DNA from: SHZI01 sp963698405
GTDB lineage: Bacteria > Pseudomonadota > Gammaproteobacteria > Steroidobacterales > GCA-2729495
Assembly (NCBI GenBank): GCA_963698405.1
Contig: CAVOQT010000010.1
Span: forward strand, 62,001-126,000
DNA: 64,000 nt
Direction: 5' to 3'
The position numbers were made by a program, and so were the translations under genes. Below are positions 38,479 to 47,381 of the stretch, piece after piece. The first letter of the stretch is position 1. Each line of letters starts with the position of its first letter. The notes beneath the pieces are model-generated. The model had not been told where the DNA came from. It searched no databases and saw only the letters and a program-made list of their open reading frames with translations.

Positions 38479-39353
38479 AGGACGTATACGATCAGACGGA
38501 GACCTCGGCGAGATGGGCTACACACAGGTGCGCGATGCACGGCGGGCGAATGGCAGCGCAGCGGGCAGGCGGGTGGTGCCGGCGAACCCGCTCCATTGAC
38601 AGCGCAGGATGCGCTATGCACGCATCTGCGTGCCGGAGAGGCTCACCGGCGGTATGGCAGCCGGTATCGGCACACTCGGCATCAGTCGATGCCGATACCG
38701 TAGACGCCAGTAATCTGCAGCTAGCCAGGCGTTCACACCATCGGGCCAAAGGTGGACAGCCAGACGCGCCGCGATAAATGCGGATATCGGTGGGGTTGCA
38801 ATACTGGGTGGCAGTGTTCAGAAAACGTGCGGGTTACTCCTCGAAATCATCGAGCAGCGAGTACTGGCATCGAGTGCAGTCGTACCCGAGAAGGTGTTGG
38901 TGAAGTTCGCGCCAAAGCCTGACACTTGTACGCGAGATGGCTCTCACGGTGATGTTGTCGACTTCATCGGTAGCGAGGCCTGATTCCGAAGATGCCGCGA
39001 CTGATGCCGGCAGCGGCAGGGACCGAAAGCGAAGCCAACGGGCGTGCCATTGGCGTACGTGGAATTTCCGTGTTAACGATCATGGCGGCGAGCGACAGAC
39101 GGCGACGCGCGATGGCTCAGCAGGCCGAGCGCGCTCAACGGCGGCTGGCGGACCAGGTGTAGTTGAAATTTATCGGTTGGCGGTTTCAGACCCCCATAAC
39201 TTCCGTTGTACCGGTCACCCGTGCAGCCACCCGCGCTACTTCTTTCCTGAATTCCAGTTAATAATTCGGCGCTTAGCAGAATCCGGCAAACGGTTCCTCT
39301 TGAGTCAATGCTGTGTCAACAACGCGTCAATACGGATCAATCCAGGAGTTGCA
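38479..39353. other. 875-bp stretch without a supportable gene
   Basis: No frame gives a convincing protein. A plus-strand frame beginning ATG 38427 (MQEIEVTEVAVRKRGDLKDV) looks coding for about 20 codons and then becomes arbitrary. Another short open stretch, about 38810-38985, reads CGLLLEIIEQRVLASSAVV and ends at TGA; it resembles coding sequence but matches nothing I recognise. The rest holds no terminator, tRNA or repeat I can identify. It may be a decayed gene. The start region of the glutathione transferase, with AGGAG at 39343, closes it. Confidence 0.5.
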
Positions 39354-39983
39354 ATGCGATTATTCGATTTCGAGCGCGCGCCAAATCCGCGACGCGTGCG
39401 CATCTTTCTGGCGGAGAAGCAGGTCGAGATACCCCGCGTCAATGTGAACCTGTTTCGCCGGGAGCAGTTGTCAGCGGAGTTTCTGGCCATCAATCCGGGC
39501 GCTACGGTGCCTGTGCTCGAACTCGACGATGGCACCTGCCTCAGCGAGTGCCTGGCCATCTGCCGCTATCTGGAGACCATGCATCCGGAGCCGGCGCTGT
39601 TCGGTACGACACCCCGCCAGCAAGCGTTGACGCTGATGTGGACCAACATCGTTGATAACGAGGGGCTATCGGCTATTGCGGAGGTGTTGCGTAATCTGTC
39701 GCCCGGATTCAGGGATCATGCGCTGCCCGGTCCACTGGACTGTGCACAGATTCCGGCGCTCATCGAACGTGGCCGACGGCGTAGCGAACAGTTCTTCGAT
39801 CGCGTTGCCCATCAACTGCAGCATCAGCCGTGGCTGGCCGGTGAGGATTATTCTTTCGCCGATATCAGCCTGCTGGTGACGACGGATTTTGCCGGCTGGG
39901 TTGATATCGATCCCGTGAAAAACAGGCCATCCCTCAAGCGCTGGTATGCGCGTGTCGCTTCACGTCCTGCTATGCAGGCCTGA
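39354..39983 (+). CDS. glutathione S-transferase-like protein
   Basis: A 209-residue protein with an N-terminal thioredoxin-fold GST domain (RLFDFERAPNPRRVRIFLAEK, then AINPGATVPVLELDDGTCLSECLAICRYLE, where the PVL cis-Pro and E-S/C binding loop are recognisable). The C-terminal helical domain (about 95-205) ends DISLLVTTDFAGW...LKRWYARVASRP. GSTs conjugate glutathione to electrophiles or act as reductases; no specific substrate can be given. ATG 39354 is preceded by AGGAG; a longer frame from 38937 has no coding character. Confidence 0.88.
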   Translation: MRLFDFERAPNPRRVRIFLAEKQVEIPRVNVNLFRREQLSAEFLAINPGATVPVLELDDGTCLSECLAICRYLETMHPEPALFGTTPRQQALTLMWTNIVDNEGLSAIAEVLRNLSPGFRDHALPGPLDCAQIPALIERGRRRSEQFFDRVAHQLQHQPWLAGEDYSFADISLLVTTDFAGWVDIDPVKNRPSLKRWYARVASRPAMQA

Positions 39984-39991
39984 TTCCCGGG

Positions 39992-40861
39992 CTATGAATC
40001 GATGGCATGGGCCTGCACGGTGACCTCCATGCCCAGAAACAGCGAGGCGTCGCCCAGGTAGCTGCCGCGTATTGGCGTTGCCTGTGCGGGATTGCGTACT
40101 GCCGCCACACGCACATGCAGTCCTGCCGCCAGGGTACCGCAGGTCGGGTCAAAGCCGATCCAGCCGCCGCCGGGCAGATAGATTTCCAGCCAGGCATGCG
40201 TGGCATCTGTGGCGACATCCGGTTTCGCCTCATCCATGCTGCACAGATAGCCGCTGACAAAGCGTGCAGCGAGGCCCATATGCCGGGCGGCTTCCATGAA
40301 CAGCAGCGCGAAATCCCGGCATGAACCGGAGCGGGAGGCGAGCGTTGCTCCCGGTGACTGGATATTTTCTTCTTCCCGTCGCCCGTAGCTGAACTGTGCC
40401 GCGATGGACTCATTCAGTGCGAGCAGAAACTCCAGCGTCCGGCCGCGGCCCTGTGCGTCGAGAAACGGCTGCAGCCATGCGTGGATCGCCGGCGTGTCCT
40501 GCGGGTATTGCGGTTTCAGATACGCGACAAGGTCCTCTGCATCATCTCCGCGGTAAGCGAAGGGGAGATCATTGGTGTAGATCTCCAGCACGAAATCAAA
40601 GGGATTGATGTTGAACTGCTCGACGGTATAGCTGCTGGTGATCCGCAGTTCTTCCGCCTTTTCCGTGAAGCTCAGTTGTGCGACCGAGTTGTAGAAGACG
40701 TCGTGCTCCCAGCTCAGTTGATGTGCTGGATGAATCGTCAGGCTTTCCGAACGGATCTGCAGGCCATGACTCTCGGCGGGGCGCAGCATGAGCCTGTGCC
40801 TGGTCAGCTCTACAGGCTTTGCGTAGCGATAGACATTGTCGTGCAGGATATTGAGGAGCAT
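39992..40861 (-). CDS. transglutaminase-like cysteine protease family protein
   Basis: A 289-residue cytoplasmic protein with the bacterial transglutaminase N-terminal region (MLLNILHDNVYRYAKPVELTRHRLMLRP) and a transglutaminase-like core: Cys in SRSGSCRDFALLFMEAAR, His in DATHAWLEIYLPG and Asp in GFDPTCG. Family members are often peptidases or amidases encoded beside ATP-grasp/circularly permuted homologues; none is in this window. It converges with the glutathione transferase and lies downstream of the ankyrin gene on the same strand, separated by 44 bases. Confidence 0.87.
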   Translation of the reverse strand: MLLNILHDNVYRYAKPVELTRHRLMLRPAESHGLQIRSESLTIHPAHQLSWEHDVFYNSVAQLSFTEKAEELRITSSYTVEQFNINPFDFVLEIYTNDLPFAYRGDDAEDLVAYLKPQYPQDTPAIHAWLQPFLDAQGRGRTLEFLLALNESIAAQFSYGRREEENIQSPGATLASRSGSCRDFALLFMEAARHMGLAARFVSGYLCSMDEAKPDVATDATHAWLEIYLPGGGWIGFDPTCGTLAAGLHVRVAAVRNPAQATPIRGSYLGDASLFLGMEVTVQAHAIDS

Positions 40862-40905
40862 ATGTGCCTCACCCTACGCGATTGTGTGCGGCAGGGACAG
40901 CGTGA

Positions 40906-42850
40906 TCAGCGCGGCAGCAGTTTGACGATTCGGGTCTCGTTGGCGAGCAGGGCAAGATCCCGTGCCGTGCGGTGATCGACGTTGACGAGATCCGGGTCGG
41001 CACCTGCTGCCAGCAAGAGTTGTACGGATTTGTCCCGGCCTTGCGCGGCTGCGATCATGAGGGCCGTATTGCCAACCTTGTTGCGCAGATTGGTGTTTGC
41101 CCCGGCTGCGATCAGCTGGCTCAGGATATCGGAGTGACCTGCTGTTGCGGCAGCGATGAGGGCCGTGTTGCCGTCGCGACTGCGGGCATCGACGGTGGCG
41201 CCCAGACGCAGCAGTACCGTCACCGTGCTGCGGTCCCCGCGTCGGGCCGCTGCGATGAGCGGTGTTTCATCTTCGCTGTCGCCGGTATTCAGGTTGGCGC
41301 CATGTTCGGCGAGCAGTTCGATGATCTGTGTCCGCCCCGCCTGGGCGGCTGACAGGGCTGCCGAGCGCCCCTTGTCATCGCGGGCGTCCGGATTTGCGCC
41401 TGCATCGAGCAGGGCGCGCACGATGCCAACTGATCCCAGGCCGGCAGCCCTGATCAGGGGCGTCACGCCGACCGGGCCCTGTCTGATCGACCGGTGCACC
41501 TGCGAGCAGCAGTTCGCTGGCCACGGCCTGGTGGCCGCCGGCGACGGCCAGCGACAATGCAGTCTGCCCGTTGCGGTCATGCTCGTTCGGCCGGGCGCCG
41601 CGCTGGATCAGCAGGGTGGCGATCTCGACGTGTCCCTGTGTCGGCGGCCTGCATCAGCGGTGTTGTGCCGCTTTGCGTTGCCGGCGTTCACGTCGGCGCC
41701 GTGATCGAGGAGCAGTACCACGATGTCGTGATGTCCTCGCTCTGCAGCCCGGTTGAGGGCTGTCATGCCCTCCTGGTCACGCGCCGAGATGTCAGTGCCA
41801 CTGCTGATGATCTGCTGCACGAGATCAGTGCTCCCACGCCATGCCGCGTAGATCAGCGGCGTTGCGCCAGGCAGGAGGGCTGCGGAATCCGTTGCGCTCG
41901 CGACAGCAGGGGCGGTGGCAGTACGCTGCGGAATACCGTCTTTCGCACCACGACTGGCCAGGATGCGAGCCACGTCCGGGTGATTGCGTTCGCGTGCTGC
42001 AGTGAGCGCGGTCCATTGCCGCTCGTCCGTCTGGTTTATGGGTGCGCCGCCATCGAGCAGCGCCGTGACCGCGGCGCCATGTCCGGCTGCTGCAGCGATG
42101 ACCAGCGCCGGATTGCCATGACCATCCGTCTTGTCTGGCGTTGCGCCGGCCCGGATCAGCTGGCTGCAGGATCATCGGTATTGCCAGCCTGTGCGGCCAT
42201 GTGCAGGGCGCCGCTGCCTGTGTCGTCTGTGGTATCGGGTGTTGCGCCAGCCGACAGCAGCAGTTGCACGGCATCCACATGCTGACCGGCTACCGCTTCG
42301 ATGAGCGCCGTGCGTCCATGAGGGTCGGCCGCATTTACATCGGTGCCGCTCGCCAGCAGTGCGCGTAGCGTTGCCGTATCACCGCGCTGGGCCGCGCGTC
42401 GCAATGCTGCTGGATCGGGTGCCAGCGCGGCAGCGGCCTGCGCCTGCAGATCCTTGAGCCGGAGCGCTGCTTTCTGGTTGCCCGATGCCGCTGCGCGTTC
42501 GTACCAGTCGTGCGCAGCGGCCGTGTCCCTGGCTAACACCTGATCCGTTCTCAAGCATCTGCGCATAGTTGTACTGGGCCGAGGCGTCGCCGCTTTCAGC
42601 TACCTGTTGCATGAGTACCGCGGCCCTGCGCCGGATCGCGGGGCACACCGTGGCCGACGCCGTAGAGCATTGAAAGCTGATAGCGCGCCTGCATGTCGCC
42701 GCGTTCTGAAAGTGCCGTGTATATGCTGGCTGCGGTGCTGAAATCCCGTATGCGGACTGCAGCGCGGGCTTCTTCCAGCGTCTGTGCGTTGCTGATCCCG
42801 GCGAGCGAGAGCAACAGGCAGGCAGCGGCGGTGCATCTGATGCGCGTCAT
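40906..42850 (-). pseudogene. Sel1/ankyrin-repeat exported protein, frameshifted
   Basis: Reading from 42850 gives a signal peptide (AAACLLLSLAGISNA), Sel1-like repeats (GDMQARYQLSMLYGVGHGVPRD, then GDASAQYNYAQMLENGSGV) and then about ten ankyrin repeats, such as DPHGRTALIEAVAGQHVDAVQLLL and RSRDGNTALIAAATAGHSDIL, ending LANETRIVKLLPR at 40906. The frame changes near 42610, 42540, 42165, 41650 and 41480, while the repeat pattern continues across each break. An intact protein would be about 640 residues and periplasmic. Its start overlaps the stop of the upstream oxidoreductase gene (TGATG), so they are one operon. The role is unknown; ankyrin proteins are protein-interaction scaffolds. Confidence 0.8.
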
Positions 42851-44165
42851 CAGGCAGTCCCGTACTTCGTTTCGACCTTCACGCCGATCGAATTCAGGAA
42901 GGCTGTCGGCAGTACGCCTCCGGCACTGATGATCACGGCGTCATTGTCGAGGCTTGCTTCCCGGTCCTCATGCCGCAGCAACACCCGTTCCTTTTCTATG
43001 CCGAGCACTTCGGAACGCAGCAGTACCTTGATCCGGCCGGCTTCTGCCGCCGCCTGCAGGCGTTCGCGGTTGGCGGGTTTGACGCGACTGAAGGCCTCGG
43101 ACCGGTAGGAGAGGGTGACGCCGGAACCGGGCACTTCACTGATGGCGGTAGCCGCTTCCAGCGCGCTGTCACCACCGCCGACGATCAGCACGCGGCGGTT
43201 GCTGTACTGTTCCGGCTCGATGAGTTTGTAGGTGACCTTGCTCAGGTCTTCGCCGGGCACGCCGAGCTGGCGGGGCGTGCCCCGGCGTCCGATTGCCAGC
43301 AGGATGTTGCGGGCCTGGATTTCCCTGCTGCTGGTCCGGACCCGGAAGCACTCGCCATCACGGCTGACGGCCATCGACCTGTTCCTTGAAGCTGATCGGT
43401 ACACCGGTGTCGTGCTGCACCTTCTGCCAGTAGGCGAGCAGTTCTTCCTTGCTGGTGTTGCCGAAGTTGACCTTGCCGACCAGCGGCAGATGCGCGGTAC
43501 CGGCCATGACCAGCTTGCCGCGCGGGTAGTGAGACACCATGCCGCCGAACGAATCCTGCTCGATGGTCACAAAGTCGAGTTTCTGCTCCATCGCTGCCAG
43601 CGAGGCCGAGAAGCCCGCAGGTCCGGCGCCGACGATCACGACGTCCAGAACGGAAGCCTGGTTTCGGCGTGCGTTTCGCGGCGATGTAGGCGATCGCCTG
43701 CCGGCCCTGCTCGATGGCATTGCGGATCAGCCCCATGCCGCCGAGTTCGCCGGCGATATAGATGCCCGGTACGTTGGTCTGAAAGTCCGGCCCGACATCC
43801 GGGATGTCCATGCCGCGCCGTTCGGTGCCAAACACCAGCGTGATCGCGTCGACCGGGCAGGCGGTGCGGCAGGCGCCGTGGCCGATGCAGTCGCTGGGTG
43901 CAATCAGTTCGGCTTTGCCCCGGATCATGCCGAGCACGCGGTGCCCCGGCATTTCCGGGCAGGCGTTGATGCAGGCCTTGCAGCCGATGCACTTGTTCGG
44001 ATCGATGACCGGGTGAATGGCCGGGGGTTCGGTCAGGCCGGCGGCGTGAGCCGCATCACGCACCGCAGCACTCTGGCGGTGCAAGCGGTTCTGTACGAAG
44101 CCGTATGCGGCAACGATGGCTGCCGCGGGCAATACATACGTCATCAATGCCGCTGCATCGCTCAT
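42850..44165 (-). pseudogene. membrane-anchored 2x[4Fe-4S] ferredoxin fused to FAD/NAD(P)-binding oxidoreductase, frameshifted
   Basis: One fused protein of about 435 residues. An N-terminal hydrophobic segment (LMTYVLPAAAIVAAYGFV) is followed by a two-cluster ferredoxin domain with CIGCKACINACPEMPGH and CIGHGACRTACPVDAITL. Then comes a thioredoxin-reductase-like flavoprotein: FAD motif VVIVGAGPAGFSASLAA, NAD(P) motif VLIVGGGDSALEAA, and the closing SAGGVLPTAFLNSIGV. The redox CxxC of thioredoxin reductase is absent, so electrons likely pass between NAD(P)H, FAD and the clusters. The frame changes near 43680 and 43375. The start at 44165 (MSDAAALMTY) is chosen over 44228. Its position opposite the multiheme cytochrome genes suggests it feeds, or is fed by, that chain. 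Confidence 0.82.
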
Positions 44166-44296
44166 GGCGTCATTTACCCGAACATGGATTGGCCAGCCCC
44201 GCTGCAGGCCTCCGCCCATTCTCGGCATCCAGCGGGTGCGTAGATGTGCGCGCGTTCACAGTGCCGGTGCACGGCTGCCGCTACCGTTAGGGCTGC

Positions 44297-44325
44297 TGAT
44301 GTCGGATATCCGTGAATTCACATCA
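44297..44325. promoter_or_regulatory. palindrome cluster between oxidoreductase and cytochrome operons
   Basis: Within the 237-bp divergent gap are two perfect 10-bp palindromes, CGGATATCCG (44303-44312) and GTGAATTCAC (44312-44321), flanked by the inverted repeat TGATGT (44297-44302) and ACATCA (44320-44325). The density of symmetry between two divergent redox operons suggests a shared operator. No known factor is matched. Confidence 0.4.
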
Positions 44326-44402
44326 GTTTGTGGGTGCCGATTGATTTTCGTCGCGGTAAACGTCTTTGTATTGTAGGCCGAGCAGGATTCAGGGGTGAAG
44401 GA

Positions 44403-45314
44403 ATGAACGGAGTATCGGCAGCGGTTTCCGCCGCGACGAGCGACCCGGGCGCAGGAACGTGGCAGAAGCTGCGGGCGCTGTATTCGCGCTACGGAGCGCT
44501 GGCCGGATATGCCATCGCTGCGCTTGCCGCCTATATCGGCTGGCTGGGCCGCGATCAGCGCAACATCCATGCCGAATACGGGCTCGGCTATGCGCTGGGC
44601 ATCCTGGGCGGAACGCTGATGCTGATCGTGCTGCTCTACTATGTGCGCAAGCGGGTGCGCTGGCTCGCACGCTTCGGCGCCATGCAACACTGGTTTCGCA
44701 TCCACATGATCCTTGGCATCGTCGGGCCGGTACTCATCCTCTATCACTGCAACTTCGATCTCGGCGATCTGAATTCCAATGTGGCCTTGTACTGCACGCT
44801 GCTCGTTGCCGGCAGCGGGGTACTTGGCCGTTACCTGTATGCCGGCATTCACCACGGCCTGTATGGCAGCAAGACGACGCTGAAGGAAATGGCCGTTGCG
44901 CTGGAAAAGTCGGTGAGCACAGGCCAGGTGAGTGCCCTGATGCAGCCCATCCGTGAGGATCTGGCCGCGCTTGACCGGCGCGTGCTCGCCCCGTCTCCGG
45001 GCATCATCGGCAGTGCTGTTCGTAACCTCGCGATCGTATGGCAGACGCGGCGCACTTATAGCCGCCTGATGTCGCGCGCGCGCCGGGAAATCATTCAGAA
45101 GGCGACGACCTCGGCAGTCGTCGATCAGCATGCAGACCGTCTGGAGGCAACCATTTCCCGTTATCTGCACGAGCACCTGAACCAGGTGCGTCAGGTGGCC
45201 CGCTTCAACTCCTTCGAGCGGCTGTTCTCGCTCTGGCATCTCGTGCACGTGCCGTTCTTCGTGATGATGATCCTCTCCGGTCTGTTCCACGTCTTCGCGG
45301 TACACCTGTACTGA
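44403..45314 (+). CDS. histidine-rich membrane protein, candidate heme-b electron carrier
   Basis: A 303-residue inner-membrane protein with about five hydrophobic helices. Two lie near the N-terminus (YGALAGYAIAALAAYIGWLG, then LGYALGILGGTLMLIVLLYY). A central block has HWFRIHMILGIVGPVLILYH and LLVAGSGVLGRYLYAGIHHG. A charged loop (about 160-255) follows, then a C-terminal helix with LWHLVHVPFFVMMILSGLFH. Paired histidines in helices suggest b-type heme ligation, as in ferric-reductase-like and cytochrome b561-type proteins. I know of no named family. It begins the plus-strand cytochrome operon, so it may link the quinone pool or the Fe-S flavoprotein to periplasmic cytochromes. ATG 44403 follows GAAGG. 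Confidence 0.65.
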   Translation: MNGVSAAVSAATSDPGAGTWQKLRALYSRYGALAGYAIAALAAYIGWLGRDQRNIHAEYGLGYALGILGGTLMLIVLLYYVRKRVRWLARFGAMQHWFRIHMILGIVGPVLILYHCNFDLGDLNSNVALYCTLLVAGSGVLGRYLYAGIHHGLYGSKTTLKEMAVALEKSVSTGQVSALMQPIREDLAALDRRVLAPSPGIIGSAVRNLAIVWQTRRTYSRLMSRARREIIQKATTSAVVDQHADRLEATISRYLHEHLNQVRQVARFNSFERLFSLWHLVHVPFFVMMILSGLFHVFAVHLY

Positions 45315-45338
45315 ACCGGATACACGGGTGGCGCGGGC

Positions 45339-46904
45339 ATGAGATCCAGACTGGCTGTGCTGCTGATATGCGGACTGATGCCGCTTGCAGCCGCCGCCCT
45401 GGACTGGGAAAGCCTGGTGATGCCTGGTCCGGTGATCAGCGGCCATGCCGAAATCGAGAAGGACTGCAGGAAGTGTCATGTGCCGTTCGCACGTGACGAG
45501 CAACGCGGACTCTGCCTCGACTGTCACGACAAGGTGGCCGCCGACATGGCCGGCAAGAAAGGCTTTCACTGGCGATCAGAGCCGGCCCGTAAAGGCGAGT
45601 GCCGGAACTGCCACACTGACCACGAAGGTCGCGATACAGACGTGCTGCGGCTGACGCCGCAGACTTTCAACCATGCCTTGACCGATTTCCCGCTGGAAAG
45701 CGCCCACCGGAATGCCTCCTGTACCGACTGTCACAAGCCAAAGGCAAAACATCGCGATGCGCCGTCCACCTGCATCGGCTGCCATGCGAAGCAGGACGTT
45801 CACAAGAAGGCACTGGGTGAGGACTGCAGCAACTGTCACAACGTGGTGTCCTGGAAGGAAATCAAATTCGATCACGCCAAGGCAACCGAGCAGCGTTACC
45901 CGCTGACTGGCGCGCATGACAAGGTCGAATGCGGCCTGTGTCACGCCGGGCAGCGCTACGAGGACACGCCTACGACCTGCGTCGCCTGCCACCGGATCGA
46001 TGACGCGCATCAGGGGCAGCGCGGTACGGCCTGCGAAAACTGTCATCAGACGACCGCATGGAAAGAGCAGACCTTCGATCATGCAAAAGAGACCGGCTTT
46101 GCCCTGACGGCAGGCCACGGGAAGCTTGCCTGCCAGAGCTGCCATTCCGGAAACGATTTCAAGAAGACCGCGGGCAAGGAATGTGTCGACTGCCATCGCA
46201 GTGACGATACCCACCACGGCCGCAACGGACCGGAGTGCAAGACCTGCCATACGACCAAAGCCTGGGACGAGGTGCGCTTCGATCATGCGAAGGAAACGAA
46301 GTTTCCGCTGCTCGGCGCCCACGCCGAGTCGAGCTGTGTGGCTTGTCACAAGGGCGCCGCCAAAAAGGAGAAGCTCGAGACAGGCTGCGTGAACTGCCAT
46401 CGCGGCGACGACCCGCACCAGGAGTCCCTGGGTACCAGCTGCGGTGATTGCCATGGTGTAGAGGCCTGGCAAACCGGGCTGAGGTTCGATCACGACCTGA
46501 GCAGCTTTCCGTTGACGGGGCTGCACGCGACGACATCCTGTGAGTCATGTCACGCGGACAAGAGATTCAGGGACACGCCTTCAAGATGCGTGGACTGTCA
46601 TCGACCGGATGACGTACACAAGGGCAATCTGGGTGACAAGTGTGCCGACTGCCACACGCCGAATGACTGGCGCATCTGGACCTTCGACCACAATACCCAG
46701 ACTAACTTCCGCATCGACGGCGCACACGCCGATCTCCGCTGTCTCGCCTGTCATGTGCGTCCTCCGGGCGAAGGTCGGGCGATGGCCCGGGATTGCGGTA
46801 GCTGTCATCGCAGTGACGACCGGCACAACGGACAGTTCGGCACAAACTGTGCCCGTTGTCACAACACGCGCAGCTTTTCCGGTGCGCAACGGAGGACCCC
46901 ATGA
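45339..46904 (+). CDS. periplasmic 21-heme c-type cytochrome
   Basis: A 521-residue exported cytochrome with signal peptide MRSRLAVLLICGLMPLAAAA. I count 21 CxxCH heme-attachment motifs in the mature protein, about one per 24 residues, with regularly placed distal-ligand histidines (FDHAKET-type segments). A three-heme repeat of roughly 65 residues recurs: CxxCH R-S/G-DD-x-H, CxxCH-T/Q-x-x-x-W, FDH...CxxCH. It belongs to the class III/cytochrome c3-like doubled-CXXCH proteins. Such density suits long-range electron transfer through the periplasm. Its stop overlaps the next start by ATGA. Confidence 0.93.
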   Translation: MRSRLAVLLICGLMPLAAAALDWESLVMPGPVISGHAEIEKDCRKCHVPFARDEQRGLCLDCHDKVAADMAGKKGFHWRSEPARKGECRNCHTDHEGRDTDVLRLTPQTFNHALTDFPLESAHRNASCTDCHKPKAKHRDAPSTCIGCHAKQDVHKKALGEDCSNCHNVVSWKEIKFDHAKATEQRYPLTGAHDKVECGLCHAGQRYEDTPTTCVACHRIDDAHQGQRGTACENCHQTTAWKEQTFDHAKETGFALTAGHGKLACQSCHSGNDFKKTAGKECVDCHRSDDTHHGRNGPECKTCHTTKAWDEVRFDHAKETKFPLLGAHAESSCVACHKGAAKKEKLETGCVNCHRGDDPHQESLGTSCGDCHGVEAWQTGLRFDHDLSSFPLTGLHATTSCESCHADKRFRDTPSRCVDCHRPDDVHKGNLGDKCADCHTPNDWRIWTFDHNTQTNFRIDGAHADLRCLACHVRPPGEGRAMARDCGSCHRSDDRHNGQFGTNCARCHNTRSFSGAQRRTP

Positions 46905-47377
46905 GCAATATTGCGACGATGTGCCGGGTCGTGCTGGCAGTTGCCGCCGTTCTGGCTTTTGGTGCAGCTACAGGCGACCGGGCGCTGGCGCAGTCGGCCT
47001 ATAACCCGGCCTTTGATCACTTCTCGACCGGCTGGCCGCTGGAGGGGTCGCACCGGGTCGTCGAGTGTGCAGGCTGCCACGTTGGCGGAGTTTTTCAGGG
47101 CACGCCGCGGCAATGTGTGGCCTGTCATTCGCTTGCAGGACTGGTGAAGGCCACGCCACCGCCGGTCAATCACATCCGCACTACCGATGAGTGTGATGCC
47201 TGCCATCGCGAGACGAGCTGGTCATACGTCAGGCCGGTTGACCACACCGCAGTGCTGGGAGCCTGTTTCAGTTGCCACAACGGTCAAACGGCAACCGGCA
47301 AGCCGCCTGCACATGTACGGACCAGCAGCGACTGCGATGCCTGCCATCGTACGCGGGCCTGGGTGCCGGTCAACTAG
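46901..47377 (+). CDS. 5-heme c-type cytochrome
   Basis: A 158-residue exported protein. Signal peptide (about 1-31) with VVLAVAAVLAFGAATG, then five CxxCH motifs (CAGCH, CVACH, CDACH, CFSCH, CDACH). FDHFSTGWPLEGSH resembles the repeats of the preceding 21-heme protein, so it may have arisen from the same repeat family. ATG 46901 has GGAGG directly upstream and overlaps the previous stop codon by four bases. It could be an electron shuttle between the 21-heme protein and the outer-membrane module. Confidence 0.9.
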   Translation: MSNIATMCRVVLAVAAVLAFGAATGDRALAQSAYNPAFDHFSTGWPLEGSHRVVECAGCHVGGVFQGTPRQCVACHSLAGLVKATPPPVNHIRTTDECDACHRETSWSYVRPVDHTAVLGACFSCHNGQTATGKPPAHVRTSSDCDACHRTRAWVPVN

Positions 47378-47381
47378 GTTC

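Noticed and set aside
38427..38777. 116-residue plus-strand ORF after the MoaD-like gene
   Set aside because: Only the first ~20 codons look coding; the rest is Cys/Ser/Arg-rich and arbitrary.
38937..39353. N-terminal extension of the glutathione transferase frame
   Set aside because: No coding character, and the family begins at ATG 39354 with a good ribosome-binding site.
47187..47381. Upstream extension of the SPOR-barrel frame
   Set aside because: It overlaps the 5-heme cytochrome gene in another frame; the signal peptide begins at 47382 or 47397.
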